A DNA stretch of 39,658 bases from JBKPNX01 sp046732855 (GTDB lineage: Bacteria > Pseudomonadota > Alphaproteobacteria > Geminicoccales > Geminicoccaceae): contig JBKPNX010000227.1 in NCBI GenBank assembly GCA_046732855.1, forward strand, positions 1 to 39,658, written 5' to 3'. Positions 25,271-33,941 of this stretch are shown piece by piece. The position numbers were made by a program, and so were the translations under genes. Every line of letters begins with the position of its first letter. The stretch's first letter is position 1. Under the pieces are notes generated by a model that was given only the letters and a program-made list of their open reading frames with translations, had not been told where the DNA came from and did no database searches.

Positions 25271-26770
25271 TTACTCGGCGCGAATGCCGAGCGTCGCCTT
25301 GTAGGCCTTGAGCTGCTCGTCGGCACCGAGCTCTTCGCTGATCTCGTTCCAGCCGCTCTCGATATCAGCCATCGCCTGCGCCTTGTCGATCTCGCCGGCG
25401 AGCAGGCGGGCGATCGCGGTGTCGAGCACGATCTGCTGGTAGCGCTGGTTCTGCGGAATGCGCAAATCCAGCACCATGTTGGGGCTGTTCAGACTGTCGG
25501 CGATGGCGCCGAGATAGTTCTTCGCGGCCGCCTCGCTCATCCCGGCCTTCTGCCACAGATCGAGGTTCTCGAACTGCGAGACGCGATACGGATTGAAGCC
25601 CGTGATCCCGATCGTCACGTCCTGGTTCGCCTGCGCCGGCTGGCTCATGTACGAGAAGAAGTCGTACACCGCGGCCTTGACCTCATCGGAACTGTTGGCG
25701 TTGACCGCGCCCGACCAGCCGCCGAACGCGGCGAACGGCGCGTGGTTGATGCCGTCGACCGCGTGCGGGCAGCGCTCGGCGTCGCAGGCCACGAGCTTGC
25801 CGCTCGCGCGGTCGAGCACCTGGCTGGAGCCCGGCAGGATCACGGCGCCGACCTTGTCCTGCACCTTGGAGGTCGCCGGATCGATCGCGAGCGTGCCGAT
25901 GTCGCCCCAGTCGAGCGACAGCGCGCAGCGGCCGGTGGTGAACAGGCCGCGCGTGTCGCCGACATCGAGGTTGATCTCGTCGGGCGGCCCGTACTTGGTG
26001 GTTTCGACATAGATGTCGAGCGCCTTGCCGAACGCCTCGTTGTTGAACAAGGGGCTCATGTCGTCGGTGTTGAAGAACGCGCCCTGAGCGGTGCCCTGGG
26101 ACTGCAGGAAGCCGGCGGCGACAGAGATCACCATCCAGTACGATTGGGCATTGCGCTTCTTCGCGATGCACGAGCCGTAGTCGGCCTTGCCGTCGCCGTT
26201 CAGGTCCTTGGCGTGGAAGGTTTTGGCGATCTCGATGTAGTCGTCCCAGGTCTTGGGCGGCTGCAGGCCGGCCTGGTTGAGGAGATCGCTGCGGTAGTAC
26301 ACCATCTGGAAGTCGCCATCGAGCGGGATGGTGTAGATCTTGCCGTTGTAGGTGGCGCTGAAGTCGCGAAAGAACGGCGCGACGTCCTCCCACTGCAGGT
26401 CGGGGTCCTCGTCGACCCGGGCGCTCAGGTCCTCGAGATAGCCGGGCTCGATGTAGTCGACCATCCATTGTGGCGCGAACACCATGCCGTCAATGCTGTT
26501 CGTGCCGGTGGCGAAGTCGGTCAGCAGCTTGTTGTATAGATCGGAGAACGGCACCGTGACCACATTGATGGTCGCCCCGGTCAGCTTCTTGAAGTCGGGC
26601 GCGCGTCGCTGCAGCGGTTCGGCGATCTGCGGCCCGGTGAAGGTCATCACGGTCGCCTCGACGCCGTCGTGCTTGAGCTGCGCGTGCGCGCCGCCACCCG
26701 CGAGCGCAATGCCGCCCGCCAGCGCCAGGAGGGCGCTGCGCGCACCCGTCCGGCGGATTCCTGCTGTCAT
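25271..26770 (-). CDS. Extracellular solute-binding protein of sugar-type ABC transporter
   Basis: The 499-residue periplasmic protein has a cleavable signal (RRTGARSALLALAGGIALAG, ending AHA-Q). The family-1 solute-binding fold shows TINVVTVPFSDLYNKLLTDF, IYTIPLDGDFQMVYYRSDLL and a calcium-loop-like DLNGDGKADYG. It feeds the two permeases downstream. Size suggests an oligosaccharide, glycoside or polyol ligand, but this is inference. ATG 26770 was chosen over 26857 because GGGAGG precedes it and the signal peptide then starts properly. Confidence 0.88.
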   Translation of the reverse strand: MTAGIRRTGARSALLALAGGIALAGGGAHAQLKHDGVEATVMTFTGPQIAEPLQRRAPDFKKLTGATINVVTVPFSDLYNKLLTDFATGTNSIDGMVFAPQWMVDYIEPGYLEDLSARVDEDPDLQWEDVAPFFRDFSATYNGKIYTIPLDGDFQMVYYRSDLLNQAGLQPPKTWDDYIEIAKTFHAKDLNGDGKADYGSCIAKKRNAQSYWMVISVAAGFLQSQGTAQGAFFNTDDMSPLFNNEAFGKALDIYVETTKYGPPDEINLDVGDTRGLFTTGRCALSLDWGDIGTLAIDPATSKVQDKVGAVILPGSSQVLDRASGKLVACDAERCPHAVDGINHAPFAAFGGWSGAVNANSSDEVKAAVYDFFSYMSQPAQANQDVTIGITGFNPYRVSQFENLDLWQKAGMSEAAAKNYLGAIADSLNSPNMVLDLRIPQNQRYQQIVLDTAIARLLAGEIDKAQAMADIESGWNEISEELGADEQLKAYKATLGIRAE

Positions 26771-26881
26771 GATTGCTGCCTCCCGTCGTTCGCCGCGCTC
26801 TGGACCGCATGGTCGAGCGGCCTGACGATTCGTACTCCTGGCCGAAATCGAGATCAACCGGCGCGGCTCGGCGCCCGATCG

Positions 26882-28108
26882 TCACCCCGATACGCGCGGC
26901 TCCGGAGCGTCGCGTCCGGCGAGGCGCCACAGCGCGAGCGGGCCGAGCGCGATGCCGGCCGCGAGCACGAGAAAGCACCCCACCCATGACCACACCGTCG
27001 CGCCGCCGCCGGTCAGATCGAGCGCGAAGCCGGAGGCGAGCGGCCCCAGGAACGCCATGGTCGTGCCGAGCGTGGTGTGCACGGCGAGCGTGCTGCCGCG
27101 CCGCTCGGTAGGGGCGGCGTTGAGCGCCCCGACCGTGAGCGAGGCGCTGTCCAGCATCACCGTCGTGCCGTAGAGCGCGAGCAGCGCCGCCATCGCCCAG
27201 AACGGCAGGGCCGCGGCGAAGCCGATCACGGCGGCGAGCCCGGTCGAGGCCAGCATGAAGGCGATCAGCACACGGCGGCGGCCGAAGCGGGTCGCGATCT
27301 CGTTGCCGAGCACGCTTGCCGGCAGGCCGAGCAGCAGAATGAGGCTCGCCGCGGTGGTGATCGTGCTCTCGCCGACCGCGCTCGCGTGGGTCACGGCGGT
27401 GAAGCTCATGAACGCCACGAGCCAGGTGCGAAACGCGAACAGCTCCCAGCAGTGGGCGGCGTAGCCGAGGATGTAGCTCATCGGCTCGCGCTGGCGCAGG
27501 ACCGGACGGAAGTCGAGCAGCGCCTCCTCGGACTCGTCGCGGCGCGTCGGCGTCGCTGCCGGCACCCAGAGTGTGAGCACCACGACTGCAAGCAGCGGCG
27601 CGACGCCCGCCGCGGCGAAGGCGAACGGCCAGCCGTAGCGGTCGGCGAGCACTCCGGTCGTGAACAGCGACGCGCTCGAGCCGACCGAGAAGCTCGCCGT
27701 ATAGAACGACTGGTAGCGGGTCTTGCGCGGCCCCTCGATGCGGTCGGTCAGCGCCTTGAGGCCGGGCATGTAGGTGCCGCCGAGCGCCAGGCCGCCGAGC
27801 GCCCGAAACGCGAGCGCGCTCCAGAAGCCTTGAGCGAGCCAGGCGAACCCGATCGACGAAACGGCGGCGACCAGGCAGAACGCGATCACGATCCGCCGGG
27901 CGTCGATCCGGTCGGTCAGGCTGACCAGGATCGGCACGCCGGCGACGTAAGCGGCATACGCGATGCCGCTGATCCAGCCGACTTCGGAATGGGTCAGCTG
28001 CCACTGCTCGATGAAGGTCGGGATCAGCGCCTGGAAGCTCATGGTTCCGGACATCGCCAGGACCTCGGCGGCGCACAGCGCGGCGACGACGGTGCGCCTC
28101 GACCCCAT
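26882..28108 (-). CDS. Major facilitator superfamily transporter
   Basis: The 408-residue integral membrane protein has about 12 hydrophobic spans. The signature loop between spans 2 and 3 is VPILVSLTDRIDARRIVIAF, and the equivalent in the second half is NEIATRFGRRRVLIAFML. GLALGGTYMPGLKALTDRIE in the first half is also typical. Substrate is unknown. ATG 28108 was preferred to an upstream in-frame ATG at 28255 because the extra part overlaps the threonine-aldolase gene and lacks membrane character. It lies 19 bp behind that gene and 111 bp ahead of the binding-protein gene, probably in one operon. Confidence 0.85.
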   Translation of the reverse strand: MGSRRTVVAALCAAEVLAMSGTMSFQALIPTFIEQWQLTHSEVGWISGIAYAAYVAGVPILVSLTDRIDARRIVIAFCLVAAVSSIGFAWLAQGFWSALAFRALGGLALGGTYMPGLKALTDRIEGPRKTRYQSFYTASFSVGSSASLFTTGVLADRYGWPFAFAAAGVAPLLAVVVLTLWVPAATPTRRDESEEALLDFRPVLRQREPMSYILGYAAHCWELFAFRTWLVAFMSFTAVTHASAVGESTITTAASLILLLGLPASVLGNEIATRFGRRRVLIAFMLASTGLAAVIGFAAALPFWAMAALLALYGTTVMLDSASLTVGALNAAPTERRGSTLAVHTTLGTTMAFLGPLASGFALDLTGGGATVWSWVGCFLVLAAGIALGPLALWRLAGRDAPEPRVSG

Positions 28109-28127
28109 GCTTCGATCGGGCGACCGC

Positions 28128-29168
28128 TCAGGCGAGCCGGCGCGCCGCGGCGACGAACGCGTCGATTTGCTCTCTCGTGTTGTTGAAGGCGGTGACCAGG
28201 CGCACCTCGCCGCCGCCCCGATCGTACAGGCCGAAGCCGTCCGCGAGCAGGCCATCGATCATCACGCGCGGCATCTGCGCGAAGATCTCGTTGATCTCGA
28301 CCGGGTGCACGAGACGCACGCCCGGCAAGCCGGCGATGCCGTCGGCCAGGCGGCGCGCCATGGCGTCGGCGTGACCGGCGAGGCGCAGCCACAGCCCATC
28401 CCGCACGTACGCCTCGAGCTGCGCCGAGATGAAGCGCATCTTCGAGAACACCTGGCCCGCGCGCCGCGCCCGAAAGCGCAGCGGCTCGGCCAGCTCCTCG
28501 CTGAACACCACGACCGCCTCGGCGCCCATCGCGCCGTTCTTGGTCGCGCCGAACGACAGGACATCGATGCCGCGCCGCCAAGTCACGTCCGCCGGGCGAC
28601 AGCCGAGCGCGGCGATAGCATTGGCGAAGCGCGCGCCGTCCATGTGCACCCGCAGGCCGTACGACCGCGCGACGTCGACCAGCGCGTCGAGCTCGTCGAG
28701 CCGATACACGGTGCCGCGCTCGGTCGCCTGGGTGAGGTTGAGCGCGGCCGGCTGGACCCGGCCGGTGTGGCCGACCCCGGCCTTGCGCAGCGCCGCACGC
28801 AGGGTCTCGGGCTGCAACCGGCCGTGCTGTTCGGCGAGCGGCACGATCTTGGCGCCGCCGGTATAGAACTCCCCTGCCCCGCACTCGCTGTCATGCACGT
28901 GGCCGACGGCGGTGCAATAGACCGCGCCGTAGGGCGGCGCGATCAGCGCGAGCGCGAGCGCGTTGGTCGCCGTCCCGGTCGCCACCGGCTGCACGAAGCA
29001 GCGGGTCTCGAACAGCTCGGCGAAGACGTCCTGCAGGCGCGCGGTGATCGGATCGGCGCCGTACGACGGCGCGGTGCCGGCGTTCGCCGCCTCGATCGCG
29101 GCAAGGATCTCAGGCGCAATGCCGGCGACATTGTCGCTGCGCAGATTGACCGGCACCGCCTCGACCAC
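28128..29168 (-). CDS. Threonine-aldolase-type PLP lyase
   Basis: The 346-residue fold-type-I PLP enzyme of the beta-eliminating lyase / low-specificity threonine aldolase group cleaves beta-hydroxy amino acids to glycine plus an aldehyde. The PLP lysine is Lys210 in LSFGATKNGAMG. Asp177 in VHMDGARFANA binds the pyridine ring. VNLRSDNVAG at the N-terminus and GYGADP-like TAPSYGADPITARL are family blocks. GTG 29168 was chosen because GGGGAGA lies 6 bp before it; an in-frame ATG at 29207 would add 13 residues. It is the first gene of the minus-strand run, divergent from the Liv-type binding-protein gene. Confidence 0.85.
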   Translation of the reverse strand: MVEAVPVNLRSDNVAGIAPEILAAIEAANAGTAPSYGADPITARLQDVFAELFETRCFVQPVATGTATNALALALIAPPYGAVYCTAVGHVHDSECGAGEFYTGGAKIVPLAEQHGRLQPETLRAALRKAGVGHTGRVQPAALNLTQATERGTVYRLDELDALVDVARSYGLRVHMDGARFANAIAALGCRPADVTWRRGIDVLSFGATKNGAMGAEAVVVFSEELAEPLRFRARRAGQVFSKMRFISAQLEAYVRDGLWLRLAGHADAMARRLADGIAGLPGVRLVHPVEINEIFAQMPRVMIDGLLADGFGLYDRGGGEVRLVTAFNNTREQIDAFVAAARRLA

Positions 29169-29428
29169 CAGCGTCTCCCCATGCCCTACGGAACCCGCGC
29201 CAGGCACAGTGAGAACGCCGGACCACGGGTGTCAAGCGTCCGTACGACGCCAGGTCCGCTCTGAACGGCCGGGACCTCTCGCGGCATGCCGCAGCCCACT
29301 GCCCAGCAGGTGCGCGCGCCCGATCCGTTTGGCCCGCGCGCGGTTTTCGGCTAAGGGATGTGCCAGGCACCCGCGGCGCCCGACCCGGGCTGTGCCGCGC
29401 CGTGCGGCGCAAAGCAGGAGGCAGGGAG

Positions 29429-30634
29429 ATGATCCGGAGCAGCATCGAGCTGGCGGCGGCGCTGGCGCTCGCCGCCGCGCCGAGCCTGGCCATGGCCGCG
29501 ACGGTGAAGGTCGGCGTGGTCCTGACCTATTCCGGCACCGGCGCCCAGCTGGCGCAGCAGATCGAGCGCGGCATGGAGCTGTACCTGGCGCGCGAAGGCA
29601 ACGCCAAGCTCGGCGGACATGCGATCGAGCTGATCAAGCGCGACGACAAGAACCCGGGCGGCGATGCCGCCAAGGTGGCGGTCCAGGAGCTGATCGTGCG
29701 CGAGGACGTCGACCTGCTGACCGGCTTCATCTACTCGCCCAACATCATCGCGAGCGCGCCGCTGATCGAGCAGGCCAAGGTGCCGACCCTGATCCTCAAC
29801 GCCGCGACCGCGTGGATCCCGAGCCTGTCGCCCTACCTCGCCCGTGTTTCCATGAGCATGTGGCAGACCGGCTTCCCCATGGGCCGCTACGCCGCGGAAA
29901 AGCTCGGCTGCCGGACCGCGGCGGTCGGCTATACCGACTATCCCCCCGGCAAGGATTCGCTGGCCGCGTTCCAGCTGGGCTTCGAGCAGGCGGGCGGTCA
30001 GGTGGTCGACGCGATTCCCATGGGCGGTCCGGCCGAGGTGCCGGACTTCACGCCGTTCATGCAGCGGGTGAAGGACGCTAAGCCGGACTGCTTCTATGTG
30101 TTCGTGCCGGCCGGCAATCACGCCGCCGCGGTCTTCAAGACCTACGCCGATGTCGGCATGAAGGACGCCGGGGTGCGCCTGATCGGTCCCGGCGACATCA
30201 CCCAGGATACCGAGCTGCAGCGCCTCGGCGACGTCGCCGTCGGCGTGGTCACGCTCGGGCAGTACCAGGCCGATCTGGACGTCGGCACGAACCACGAATT
30301 TGTGAAAGCCTGGCACGAAACATATGGCCCGGATGCCACGCCCGACTTCATGGCCGCCGCCGGCTACGACGGCATGGCCGCGATCGTCGATGCGATCGTC
30401 CAGCAGGACGGCGAGATCGACCCCGACCGGACCATGGCGATCTGGGCCGGCTGGTCCCACGAAGGACCGCGCGGCACCGTGATGATCGACCCGCAGACCC
30501 GAGACATCGTCCAGGACATGCGGGTGAACGAAGTGTACGCCGAGGACGGCCGCCTCAAGATGCGCACGATCGACGTGATCCCGCAGGTCAAGGACCCGTG
30601 CAAGGAGCAGAAGATCGGCCGCTGCGCCGAGTGA
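29429..30634 (+). CDS. ABC transporter substrate-binding protein, Liv type
   Basis: The 401-residue periplasmic protein has a signal peptide (MIRSSIELAAALALAAAPSL, ending AMA-A). The type-I periplasmic-binding fold starts VKVGVVLTYSGTGAQLAQQI, with GFIYSPNIIASAPLIEQAKV and YTDYPPGKDSLAAFQLGFEQ. It should capture amino acids, amides or aromatic acids. GGGAG precedes ATG 29429. The matching LivH and LivM permeases lie 3.3 kb further along the same strand, beyond a TIR/STAND cassette on the opposite strand. The LivG/LivF ATPases are not in the window. Confidence 0.88.
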   Translation: MIRSSIELAAALALAAAPSLAMAATVKVGVVLTYSGTGAQLAQQIERGMELYLAREGNAKLGGHAIELIKRDDKNPGGDAAKVAVQELIVREDVDLLTGFIYSPNIIASAPLIEQAKVPTLILNAATAWIPSLSPYLARVSMSMWQTGFPMGRYAAEKLGCRTAAVGYTDYPPGKDSLAAFQLGFEQAGGQVVDAIPMGGPAEVPDFTPFMQRVKDAKPDCFYVFVPAGNHAAAVFKTYADVGMKDAGVRLIGPGDITQDTELQRLGDVAVGVVTLGQYQADLDVGTNHEFVKAWHETYGPDATPDFMAAAGYDGMAAIVDAIVQQDGEIDPDRTMAIWAGWSHEGPRGTVMIDPQTRDIVQDMRVNEVYAEDGRLKMRTIDVIPQVKDPCKEQKIGRCAE

Positions 30635-30734
30635 GGCTGCGCCCGCCCGCTGCCTCGAGGCTCCGGGCCCCCTGGAAATCCCCTCCGCCAACGGCCGGCC
30701 GGACAAAGGGCGAAAAATCGGCACGGTCGAATAG

Positions 30735-32549
30735 CTAAGGCATTGATCTAGGATCATTCGAACTACCTGCGGCCAGACTTGGGCCGCGGCTTATTTGGTT
30801 TCCAGAACCGAGACTTGGCATCTCATTCGACGCAAAGCAACGGATATAGTGACGCCGTAACCGAAGCAGATTAACAATAATCATAGTCATAAATAAGAAT
30901 GTCATAACTACCATGGCTATAGTCAAAATGGGAATGATGTTGCTGGATAACTTTGATAGCATAGCTATGTAAAATAAGACCATGTAAATTAATGACAATA
31001 CAACGATTCCAATTGAAACACGTTTCTCTAATATATGTGATCGACGCAGTCTCCTAGCTAAGTCCATAAAATTGCTTACAAGTGTCCACGCTCCTCCATG
31101 TCTGTCAGACCATTTGTCACCTGGCAGATCGTCAAACCAATCGAGGCGTGAATCAAGCAGACCACGAATTATCGGCACTGTAGTAAACCATTTTAGTATT
31201 GTGCTGTGTTTAAGAAATTCATGATCGATTGTGACGACTAGTGCGCGCCATACTTGCCCATCGTCGCGCTCTCGCGGAAGCCACCCCAATGGGCGTCCCG
31301 TGAGGCTGTCAACTGTGGGATCACTTAGACGCTTCCAGCATCGGATGAGCGCCTCATGGCCGATGTCGATCATCGGATCGTCGCCTGGAGATCGAACCAG
31401 GAAGCCGCAATCGGGCCGGGAGAAACGCTCGACGACCTGCTCCAGGACCATACGGTTGCCGCCGGTTACCCCGACAAGCTGGGACAGCCGCTGCGGCCGT
31501 CTTATGCCGCGGCCCTCGGCGTCGACCTCCGTGATCGCGCGGAAGAGATATTCCGCAACCTTCGCACTCTGTGGGTCCTTGGTCGTGGCGTCCGCCAACA
31601 CTTCCTCGGCATGCTCGGAGAGCAGCGCCGCGAGCCCACTGTAGCCTTTAGAGGTGAGGACCGGGCTGAGCGCCGTCATAGGGCTCGGGCGTGGCCAAGA
31701 CGGATTATCCGGCGCACCAGCCGTCAGCCGCCAGAGGCGCATCAGGGCGTGCTGGACGAGTGGCAGGCCGTCGATCTCGAGGCGGCTCTCGTCGACCAGG
31801 CGAATCGCGAGGTCCGGCGCGACCTCGCCGCCGAACAGCCGTGCGGGCTCGCGGATCGCACGCAGCAGAGCGTCGTCGCGGATCCGCGGCAGGAGGTACT
31901 GGGTGGCGTTGACCAGCTCGGCGAATCCGTCGAAATGGCCGCAGTCGCCCAAGTGATCGGAGCGCATGGTGAGGATGGCGTAGAGACCCTGCGGCGGCCC
32001 CTGCCCGCCGCCGTCACCGCCGGGCTCGAAGCCACGCAGCACCTCGATCAGCGCCTCAGCTTCCTCGCGGCCGATCTCGCGGGCGTAGCGGAACAGCTCC
32101 TCGAACTGGTCGAGCAGGAGGCAGACATTGCCGTCCTTGCCCAGCCCATAGCGTTCCCGGACGCGGCCGAGCGCGTCCCGGCCGCCGTTCAGCAGTCGCC
32201 GCACCGTGCGCGTGGTCTCGAGCGTCGGCTCGGCGTCGCCCTCCAGCTTCTCGTGCAGGCGCGCGATCGCGGTCGCGAGGTTCCACAACGGCGAGCTGCC
32301 GGGGCGCATCTCGGCGGTGCGCCAGGGCACGCCGTAGCGGGAGTGCTCCTGCTCCAGGCGCGGTAGCACGCCCGCCTTGATCAGCGAGGACTTGCCGCAG
32401 CCCGAGCTGCCGTGGACGACCACCAGCTGCGTCTCGGCGAGCCGGTCGAGCACAGCATCGATCATCGGCTCGCGGCCGAAGAAGATCGGCCATTCGTGCT
32501 TGTGGAATGGCCGCAGGCCGGGATAGGGGCTGGCGAGCGGCGGCCTCAT
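30735..32549 (-). CDS. nSTAND1-type NTPase with C-terminal membrane spans
   Basis: The 604-residue protein begins with the nSTAND1 hallmark YPGLRPF...FFGRE and then Walker A GSSGCGKSSLIKAG (47-60) and Walker B CLLLDQFEELF (143-153). Sensor-region blocks ILTMRSDHLGD and LPLVQHALMRLWRL follow. Residues of about 350-480 form a winged-helix/helical part, and two hydrophobic spans near 510-560 (VSIGIVVLSLIYMVLFYIAM, PILTIAMVVMTFLFMTMIIV) end the protein. STAND NTPases act as nucleotide-driven switches, often in immunity. The start overlaps the TIR-gene stop as ATGA, so the two are coupled. The 3' 400 bp are strikingly AT-rich compared with the 5' part, suggesting a mosaic origin. WD40 or TPR sensor repeats common in the family are absent. 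Confidence 0.85.
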   Translation of the reverse strand: MRPPLASPYPGLRPFHKHEWPIFFGREPMIDAVLDRLAETQLVVVHGSSGCGKSSLIKAGVLPRLEQEHSRYGVPWRTAEMRPGSSPLWNLATAIARLHEKLEGDAEPTLETTRTVRRLLNGGRDALGRVRERYGLGKDGNVCLLLDQFEELFRYAREIGREEAEALIEVLRGFEPGGDGGGQGPPQGLYAILTMRSDHLGDCGHFDGFAELVNATQYLLPRIRDDALLRAIREPARLFGGEVAPDLAIRLVDESRLEIDGLPLVQHALMRLWRLTAGAPDNPSWPRPSPMTALSPVLTSKGYSGLAALLSEHAEEVLADATTKDPQSAKVAEYLFRAITEVDAEGRGIRRPQRLSQLVGVTGGNRMVLEQVVERFSRPDCGFLVRSPGDDPMIDIGHEALIRCWKRLSDPTVDSLTGRPLGWLPRERDDGQVWRALVVTIDHEFLKHSTILKWFTTVPIIRGLLDSRLDWFDDLPGDKWSDRHGGAWTLVSNFMDLARRLRRSHILEKRVSIGIVVLSLIYMVLFYIAMLSKLSSNIIPILTIAMVVMTFLFMTMIIVNLLRLRRHYIRCFASNEMPSLGSGNQISRGPSLAAGSSNDPRSMP

Positions 32550-33616
32550 GCGGGGCGGTCCAGGGCGCCCTGCAGCCAGCTCTGCAGTTGCGGTAGCCAG
32601 TTGTCGTCCGGCGTCTTGATGGTGTCGATGCCGAGTTCGCGCGCCTTCGGCAGATCGCCCTCGCCGCGATCGATGATGACGCAGGGCAGATCCTTGTCGA
32701 ACGCCTGAAGAGCGATGCGGTCGTTCGCGATCGCCTCGATCTCGAGGTCGATGCCATTGGTCTGTGGCGCGCGCAGCGGACAGAGCGCGTGCGCCTCCTT
32801 GCTCAGGATCCTGAGGCGCTCCTTACGAGCCGCCTGCATGGCCGCGAGATCGGCGAGGACCGGCGGCAGCGCTTCCGGCAGGACCTTGCAATGGGCGCTC
32901 TCCAGGAGCGCTTTGGCCTGGTTCCAGGCCGCCGCCGCCGAAAGCGGGGCTTGCAGGTAGATGTTCGGCTCGCCCTCGATCCGGATCTGGACTCGGGGTT
33001 GGCGGGCCACGGCCTCGAGCTCCTGCGCCCGCTTCAGCTGGCGCAGCTTCTGAGTGACGATGGTCGCGAGCTTGCCGAGCTCCTCGAAATACGGCAGGTG
33101 CTTCCGCTCATCGCGCAGCGGCTCGGGCCAGCCGTGCGGATACACAAGCTCGTCGGGGCTCCTGGGATGGGGGTGGAACGGGAAGCCGAGCACCACGTGG
33201 CCGTCCTCGTCCTTGAGACAGGCTGGCCACACGCTGTGGTCCGTTGGCTGCACGCGCACCACCAGGACGACGCCGCCTGCGATACCGCGGCGTTTGACCT
33301 CCCCTTCGAACCACTCGCGCTCGCGCTGGCACCAGGCGGACGCCAGATACCGCTCGGACATGATGACCAGCAGCAGCCCGGAGCGGCTGACTTTGGTTCG
33401 CAGCTGCTCGGTCAGCGGCTGCGTCGGATCAAGCTGCCGATCAATAAAGATGTCGAGCGTGTCGAACTCGGGTAGGAACTCAACGATGTCCCCCTCAAGC
33501 TCCTCCTTGAGGCGCTCGGACCAGTGCTTGAGCCCCTTGACTCCTTGGCGTTCCGCGCGCCCATGGGCATAGCTGACAAAGATGTCGTGCTCAAAAGGCG
33601 CGTTGAGATAGGCCAT
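32546..33616 (-). CDS. TIR-domain protein with second alpha/beta domain
   Basis: The 356 residues start with a TIR domain: HDIFVSYAHGRAER (strand A and box 1), DIFIDRQLDPTQPLTEQL (BB-loop region), LLLVIMSERYLASAWCQRER with Glu99 three residues after Cys96, the position of the catalytic glutamate of NAD-cleaving TIRs. After a linker (about 130-205), residues 207-350 form another alpha/beta unit (PNIYLQAPLSAAAAWNQAKA, DKDLPCVIIDRGEGDLP) resembling a divergent TIR-like or receiver-like fold. ATG 33616 was chosen because homology-like sequence begins there; 33664 is an alternative. It overlaps the STAND gene by 4 bp and is probably its effector. NADase activity is inferred from the motif. Confidence 0.85.
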   Translation of the reverse strand: MAYLNAPFEHDIFVSYAHGRAERQGVKGLKHWSERLKEELEGDIVEFLPEFDTLDIFIDRQLDPTQPLTEQLRTKVSRSGLLLVIMSERYLASAWCQREREWFEGEVKRRGIAGGVVLVVRVQPTDHSVWPACLKDEDGHVVLGFPFHPHPRSPDELVYPHGWPEPLRDERKHLPYFEELGKLATIVTQKLRQLKRAQELEAVARQPRVQIRIEGEPNIYLQAPLSAAAAWNQAKALLESAHCKVLPEALPPVLADLAAMQAARKERLRILSKEAHALCPLRAPQTNGIDLEIEAIANDRIALQAFDKDLPCVIIDRGEGDLPKARELGIDTIKTPDDNWLPQLQSWLQGALDRPA

Positions 33617-33941
33617 CTGCTGTCGCCATCGGGGCGTATCCTGATGAATGAATAGGGGCGACATCTACCCTAGCGCAACTCCGAGATCACCCGCCAGCCT
33701 CTGCTGCGCGCCGCCAACGTGCGCGCCCGCGCCGGCGTGCGGGACGGGCCATGATCGCGGTCGGCAAGGCAGAACGCGGGCGTGCGCGCGCCGTGGACAC
33801 TCAAACGCTGCAAAGCTAACCTCGAAGTGACCGAGGATTGACGTAGCGGGTAGGGCCTCAACAGTTTGATGTTGGCTCGGCAAGCGGCTGCGCGGGTTGC
33901 GTGTCGGGCAGCGGTCGGTCTCAGGCTCCGCTGAGGGCGTC
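33617..33941. other. Divergent promoter region between TIR gene and livH
   Basis: About 325 bp. It must carry promoters for the TIR/STAND operon (minus) and livH (plus). A TTGACG at 33838-33843 on the plus strand lacks a good -10 at the right distance. Short frames here do not look coding. No repeat marking an insertion edge was found. Confidence 0.35.

Noticed and set aside
27963..29264. 433-codon plus-strand frame across the threonine-aldolase gene
   Set aside because: It is antisense to a gene with clear PLP-enzyme motifs and is a compositional artefact.
30635..30734. Direct repeats flanking the TIR/STAND cassette
   Set aside because: No convincing identical short repeats could be matched by eye between this edge and 33617-33941, so a specific insertion mechanism is not claimed.
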